In this document: positions 60,106-64,000 of the stretch, one piece after another
How the letters are laid out: every line of letters starts with the position of its first letter
How positions within the stretch are numbered: the first letter of the stretch is position 1
Assembly (NCBI RefSeq): GCF_005871165.1
Contig: NZ_SWKP01000007.1
Coordinates: forward strand, 248,001 to 312,000
DNA length: 64,000 nucleotides
Source of the DNA: Maricaulis alexandrii
Lineage (GTDB): Bacteria > Pseudomonadota > Alphaproteobacteria > Caulobacterales > Maricaulaceae
Reading direction: 5' to 3'
Position numbers and translations under genes: made by a program
Notes under the pieces: generated by a model
The model's input: only the letters and a program-made list of their open reading frames with translations
Told to the model about the DNA's origin: nothing
Databases searched by the model: none

Positions 60106-61833
60106 TCAGTCCGGCCTTTGCGCCTCGGCGAGGGCCCGGCCCTCCGCGATCGTGTAGGCTCCGGTCTCTTCGACGCAGTAATCATCCACGTATGCTCCAT
60201 TGAACGTCCAGGTCGATTCTTCGAAATCCCCTTCCGATCCCGGCGTGGTCGCAAACTCCCATCGGCGGGTCCGCGCTTCGCGGGCATCACAATCGAATTC
60301 AGTGATCCGGATCAGATGGGATTGTTGGCGAAACAGGACAAATTCCTCGTAAAACGTATTCCCGCCCGTGCTTGTTCTCGCCTTGAATGAGCATCGGAAT
60401 TCGGAACAGGAATGCACAGCGAGCTGACCATCGAGTTCGAGGTGTTCGGCGCCTGCGATGACGTCCGGCTCTGGAGCCTGGGGCGAAACTGGAGCCGGGG
60501 ACGGAGCCTCGCGCCCGATCACCTCGCACATGCGCACGACACCATCCTCGCAGAAGAGCTCGGCCAAAGTCGTGGCGTGATCAAGAACCTCTCCTTCGCT
60601 CGCCGCAGTCATCACTTCGAACGGGTCGCACGCATCAGACTGACCCATGCCGCATGAGAGGCCGTAGAGGCGTAGTGCCCGGGCCGGCCATACTTCTATC
60701 CGCGGCTCGAATCCTACCTGGTGCACCCGGGCTTCCTGAAAGCAGGCATCTGCCGTCTGGGGATTTCCGGAGTTGCACAGCAAGAATGTGGTCTGGTAGG
60801 CGGCGAATTGCAGGGTCACCAGCTGTTCATAGAGCCTGGCCGCATTGGCCGCTGGCAGCAGGACCTCGCTGAGAGTCTGATCGGACTGGATGGACCGGAT
60901 ACAGCCGGACCCATCCCGGCACCGCACGCGCAAGGCGGGGATGGGCGCCTCGACGGTTCCGGTCAGCTCCGGCGCGAATTCCAGGTCCAGAAGCGGTTCG
61001 GAAATCTCGAAATTCTCGACGGACATCATGTCGCGGCGCGTGAAACGCAAGCTGAAGTCCAGACGCGGGGCCAATGATCGTGTCCCGCCCTGGAAGGACC
61101 AGCTGCGCCCCGCGCGCTCAGTGACCTGCAGCGCGTTGTCCGGATAAACCACGCCGACATAGATACTGCTGTCATACTGGCCGGGCTGCAGCCGGACTTC
61201 GGACAGATTGCCGTCCCGCCAGGCCTCCCCGCGCCGGATCATCTCGGTGTTCGGGTCGACATCATCGGGCAGCGCCACACCGGCATAGAGCTCGGTCTGG
61301 TCATCAACGCCGATACCGCCATTGAGCATTCTGCGCCCGCCGAAAATCCGGCCCGCCTGACGCGCATAAGCGTCGAGCTCTTCCTGCAGGCGCGCTTCCA
61401 GATCGCGGATGGAATCATGCGTTTCAATCAGCCCATCCAACATGGACAGATTGTGCGCATGATCGGCTGCCGTCGCCATCTGGCCGCGACAGGCATTGTC
61501 GAAATCACGGCGTTCCTCGCGCACCTCGGATGTGAGGACGTCGACCCGCCGCCGGACCGAATGCAATTCGCTCCGAATTCCGTAGATGCGGGACGACAGG
61601 TCAGCGCCTTCGCAGGCCGGGAAGGCGACACCGACATGATTCAGGCAAGCCTCGAACACGGGCCGCATACGGTCCGCATCCCTGGACGCCGCATTCACGC
61701 GATCGATCAGCGTGTCGTTTTCAGAAAAAACCTCGCTGTAGACATTGTCATGACTGCGCAGAGCATTATCGCAGGCATCCTGTGCCGAGCTTCCGAGCAG
61801 GCCGAGCCCCAGAGCCATAGCAACAAACGACAT
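60106..61833 (-). CDS. Large secreted protein of unknown function
   Basis: A 575-residue protein with a short signal peptide (residues 1-17, ending SSAQ). It holds an N-terminal helical, coiled-coil-like region (about 50-170 with IRSELHSVRRRVDVLTSEVREERRDF), a beta-rich centre, and eleven or more Cys, many in GSGC, LSCG, DACD and SCSEFRCSF contexts that suggest disulfides. A stretch around LYGLSCGMGQSDACD faintly resembles a Sel1-like repeat. No family recognised. It converges on the paralogous pair upstream. Confidence 0.65.
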   Translation of the reverse strand: MSFVAMALGLGLLGSSAQDACDNALRSHDNVYSEVFSENDTLIDRVNAASRDADRMRPVFEACLNHVGVAFPACEGADLSSRIYGIRSELHSVRRRVDVLTSEVREERRDFDNACRGQMATAADHAHNLSMLDGLIETHDSIRDLEARLQEELDAYARQAGRIFGGRRMLNGGIGVDDQTELYAGVALPDDVDPNTEMIRRGEAWRDGNLSEVRLQPGQYDSSIYVGVVYPDNALQVTERAGRSWSFQGGTRSLAPRLDFSLRFTRRDMMSVENFEISEPLLDLEFAPELTGTVEAPIPALRVRCRDGSGCIRSIQSDQTLSEVLLPAANAARLYEQLVTLQFAAYQTTFLLCNSGNPQTADACFQEARVHQVGFEPRIEVWPARALRLYGLSCGMGQSDACDPFEVMTAASEGEVLDHATTLAELFCEDGVVRMCEVIGREAPSPAPVSPQAPEPDVIAGAEHLELDGQLAVHSCSEFRCSFKARTSTGGNTFYEEFVLFRQQSHLIRITEFDCDAREARTRRWEFATTPGSEGDFEESTWTFNGAYVDDYCVEETGAYTIAEGRALAEAQRPD

Positions 61834-61974
61834 TTTCCCCTCCCACTACCTTGCCGCTGACAGGGTATCGGCTCGTATCTCTCGGAGCAAATACAGGAAA
61901 AGACGGGAAGAATGGTTGGGTGCGGTGATGGGATTGGGGCGCCCCCGACCAGAGGGAGAGGGTCAGAACACCCT

Positions 61975-62104
61975 TGTCATCCCGGATGGATGCCCCGCGA
62001 AAGCGGGGTGCAAGTCCGGGACCCATGCCTCAACACGCGCAGCTCTCGAAAATGGGTCCCTGATCTACGCCCGGCTCAAGGCCGGGCATCCGTCAGGGAT
62101 GACA
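61975..62104. repeat. Dispersed repeat family B, copy 5
   Basis: TGTCATCCCGGA at the left end and TCAGGGATGACA at the right, with AAGTCCGGGACCCAT and AATGGGTCCCTGAT forming an inner inverted pair around a central unique segment. Confidence 0.88.
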
Positions 62105-62231
62105 ACAGAAAACAGGCTAGAAATCCTCTTTCCTCTTGATGGGAACGGAGGAGCTCAAGGACAGTCCGGGGGATTGTCCGACGTGTCGAAGCCGGCGAAT
62201 GCTGGGCGGAAGGGGTGAATCCCGGTGGGAT

Positions 62232-62309
62232 GAGCTTTTTTAGCCGGTCACCCACTCCACCGCGCGTGCGCGCGGCCCCCTCGCCCATCAAGGGCGAGGA
62301 CAATCCGGA
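62232..62309. repeat. Family A-like fragment
   Basis: CACCCACTCC..., GCGCGTGCGCGC and CCCTCGCCCATCAAGGGCGAGG hairpins, related in plan to family A but diverged; it ends at the stop of the following minus-strand gene. Confidence 0.5.
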
Positions 62310-62310
62310 A

Positions 62311-62580
62311 CTACTCCCAGTCCACCTCGTCTTCATCGAGATAGGTCGGTTCCGTCCGGCCCAGCACTTCGGGGATGTCGCCGAAGGGTTCATCGCCCTC
62401 TTCCGGCTCCGGTTCCCAGGCCTCGTCGACCTCGACAGACCAGAAGCCTTCGGCAAAGGCCGCGCCTTCGGCCAGCTTGATGGCGGCATCGGCATCGGCA
62501 GCGATGACGCCCCAGGTGATGAAACACTCACCTGTGGCGTCCTCGGCCTGCATCAGCACATTGAAGCCCTTGAGGGCCAT
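62311..62580 (-). CDS. Small acidic conserved protein of unknown function
   Basis: An 89-residue very acidic protein: MALKGFNVLMQAEDATGECF start, a central alpha/beta part (AADADAAIKLAEGAAFAEGFWSVEVDEAW), and a Glu/Asp/Pro tail. Length and layout recall small conserved proteins next to cysS in alphaproteobacteria; function unknown. Five bases separate its start from the cysS stop region, so it probably is translated from the cysS transcript. Confidence 0.75.
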   Translation of the reverse strand: MALKGFNVLMQAEDATGECFITWGVIAADADAAIKLAEGAAFAEGFWSVEVDEAWEPEPEEGDEPFGDIPEVLGRTEPTYLDEDEVDWE

Positions 62581-62585
62581 GGCAA

Positions 62586-63995
62586 TTACTCCGTCACCTT
62601 GCGCCAGGTCGAGCCTTCCGGTCCGTCATCGACCTGGACCTTGAGTTCATTGAGGCGATCGCGGATCTCGTCCGCCTTGCCCCAATCCTTGGCCTCGCGG
62701 GCGGCCTGCCGCTGGACGATGAGATCATCGATCTCGGCGCGTTCCCCGGCCGACAGGGCCGTCAGGCCGAACCAGTCATCCGGGTCGGCCTGGCCCAGGC
62801 CGAGCAGCGCCCCGGCGGCCAACAATTCTCCCTTGGCCTTGGCTTTCGCTGCCTCGGTTTCCGCCTTGTTGGCCTCGCCGGCGATCTGGAAGAGCTCGGA
62901 CAGGGCCTTCGGCGTGTTGAGATCGTCCAGCACAGCGTCCAGGAAAGGGTCCGGTGCGGGCACGTCGGCGGCCTCGACATCGCCCAGGCGGCGCAGCACG
63001 CCATAGACCCGGTCCAGCGAGCGGCGGGTCTTGGCCAGCAGGTCGCGCGTCCAGGTCAGCGGGGCACGATAATGCGCGGTCAGCAGGGCATAGCGCAGCA
63101 CCTCGCCCGGCCATTCCTCGATCAGCTCATGGACGAGCTGAACATTGCCCAGGGATTTGGACATCTTGTCCGTACCCATGGTCAGAAAGCCATTGTGGAG
63201 CCAGTAATTCGCCATCGAGGCCCCACCATGGGCGCAAACCGATTGCGCGATCTCGTTTTCATGGTGCGGGAAGACGAGGTCCGTGCCGCCGCCATGAATG
63301 TCGAAAGTCTCGCCCAGATGCTGTTCCGTCATGGCGGAGCATTCCAGATGCCAGCCCGGACGGCCGCGACCCCAGGGGCTGTCCCAGCCCGGCTCGTCAT
63401 CCTTGGACGGTTTCCAGAGCACAAAATCGCCCGGCGCTTTCTTGTAGGGCGCCACTTCGACACGGGCCCCGGCGATCATGTCGTCCAGCGAGCGGCGCGA
63501 CAGGGCGCCATAGCGCTCATAGGAGGAGACCGAGAACAGGACATGGCCTTCCGCCGCATAGGCATGGCCGGAATCCACCAGGGTCCGGATCATGGCGATC
63601 ATGCCATCGACATGATCGGTTGCATGCGGCTCGATCGTCGGCCGGCCGACCCCCAGCGCGCCCATGTCGGCGCGGTAGATTTCAGCATAGTGCTGCGTGA
63701 TCTCGGAGATCGGCTTGCCGCTCTCCTTTGAGGCCTTGATGATCTTGTCGTCGATATCGGTGATGTTGCGCGCATAGACGACCTGGTCGGCACCATAGAG
63801 GTGCTGCAGCACGCGGAAGAGCGTGTCGAAGACCACGGCCGGACGGGCATTGCCGATATGGGCATAGGAATACACGGTCGGTCCGCAGACATACATCGTC
63901 ACCCGGTCCGGATCGATCGGTTCGAAAACCCGTTTGCGGCGGGCCATCGTGTCATAAAGGGTGAGCGAATTCATAATCTTGTCCGTATCCGACAT
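62586..63995 (-). CDS. cysS: Cysteinyl-tRNA synthetase
   Basis: A 469-residue class I synthetase that charges tRNA-Cys. The zinc ligand region MYVCGPTVYSYAHIGN carries the HIGH motif as HIGN, WHLECSAM and FPHHENEIAQ give the other zinc ligands, and KMSKSLGN is intact. The start is ATG 63995 (MSDTDKIM) or 63974 (MNSLTLYD); the latter fits the usual family start. Just five bases lie between 63995 and the window end, so its upstream context is not seen. Confidence 0.96.
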   Translation of the reverse strand: MSDTDKIMNSLTLYDTMARRKRVFEPIDPDRVTMYVCGPTVYSYAHIGNARPAVVFDTLFRVLQHLYGADQVVYARNITDIDDKIIKASKESGKPISEITQHYAEIYRADMGALGVGRPTIEPHATDHVDGMIAMIRTLVDSGHAYAAEGHVLFSVSSYERYGALSRRSLDDMIAGARVEVAPYKKAPGDFVLWKPSKDDEPGWDSPWGRGRPGWHLECSAMTEQHLGETFDIHGGGTDLVFPHHENEIAQSVCAHGGASMANYWLHNGFLTMGTDKMSKSLGNVQLVHELIEEWPGEVLRYALLTAHYRAPLTWTRDLLAKTRRSLDRVYGVLRRLGDVEAADVPAPDPFLDAVLDDLNTPKALSELFQIAGEANKAETEAAKAKAKGELLAAGALLGLGQADPDDWFGLTALSAGERAEIDDLIVQRQAAREAKDWGKADEIRDRLNELKVQVDDGPEGSTWRKVTE

Positions 63996-64000
63996 AAGTC

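Larger units (their letters stand above)
61834..62310. other. 477-base gap with repeats
   Basis: No gene is supported. It contains a full family B element (61975-62104) and a family A-like fragment (62232-62309). The bases between show no strong hairpin. Confidence 0.7.

Overview
The window looks like chromosomal DNA of a GC-rich alphaproteobacterium, most likely a Maricaulis-like member of the Maricaulales/Hyphomonadaceae. That placement is inferred from gene order typical of Caulobacter relatives (parvulin lipoprotein next to secA, zinc-ribbon protein-ftsE-ftsX-ydcF-plsC, Fe-S scaffold-yidD-thrS), a large TonB-dependent receptor, a PHA regulator pair, and short dispersed palindromic repeats. 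There are no rRNA genes, no standard tRNA genes, no CRISPR array and no recognisable insertion sequence. Almost all of it is dense core genome with overlapping or back-to-back genes.

Layout. 1-5.7 kb: end of a CZB-PilZ protein, then a leftward run (ComF, glutaredoxin, nitrilase, DUF1178), a methyltransferase, a lone Flp pilin coupled to mutT, and a parvulin lipoprotein. 5.9-13.9 kb: secA, an acetyltransferase, a small kinase-like ATPase, DUF1697, an HNH nuclease, an esterase, a 1 kb repeat-rich gap, gluQ and a lipoprotein. 14-23 kb: Rieske oxygenase, HIG1 protein, cobalamin adenosyltransferase and etfBA, with two serine hydrolases, a NADAR protein, a YceI protein and a PadR unit placed among them. 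23-31 kb: amidohydrolase, membrane AraC regulator, and a divergent beta-propeller phytase/TonB receptor pair that probably takes up and hydrolyses phytate. 31-37 kb: TlpA-like protein, argH, a small lipoprotein, a DUF4175 protein, then a structured RNA region and a slipin. 37-46 kb: ftsEX region, ydcF, plsC, DUF2125, hisC, methyltransferase, gloB, cupin. 46-50 kb: acetoacetyl-CoA reductase and PhaR (PHA metabolism), small proteins, and a GIY-YIG nuclease gene bracketed by repeats. 50-58 kb: three glycan/lipid-sugar genes, HMG-CoA lyase, O-antigen ligase, thrS, yidD, Fe-S scaffold. 58.5-64 kb: two related nucleosidase-like proteins, an orphan secreted protein, a repeat gap, and cysS.

Three places deserve most attention. 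(1) 35411-35545 folds into a complete tRNA cloverleaf with no CCA and an extended acceptor-side helix, just upstream of a slipin gene; it resembles the tRNA-mimicking module of bacterial Y RNAs. (2) The GIY-YIG gene at 48467-48796 sits exactly between two direct copies of a TGTCATCCC...GGGATGACA element that also occurs elsewhere in the window, suggesting a nuclease-repeat partnership like RAYT/REP. (3) 58474-60041 encodes two divergent paralogues, one soluble and one membrane-anchored, sharing a nucleoside-deoxyribosyltransferase-like domain with a conserved FELG glutamate; they could form an undescribed nucleotide-acting or defence module.
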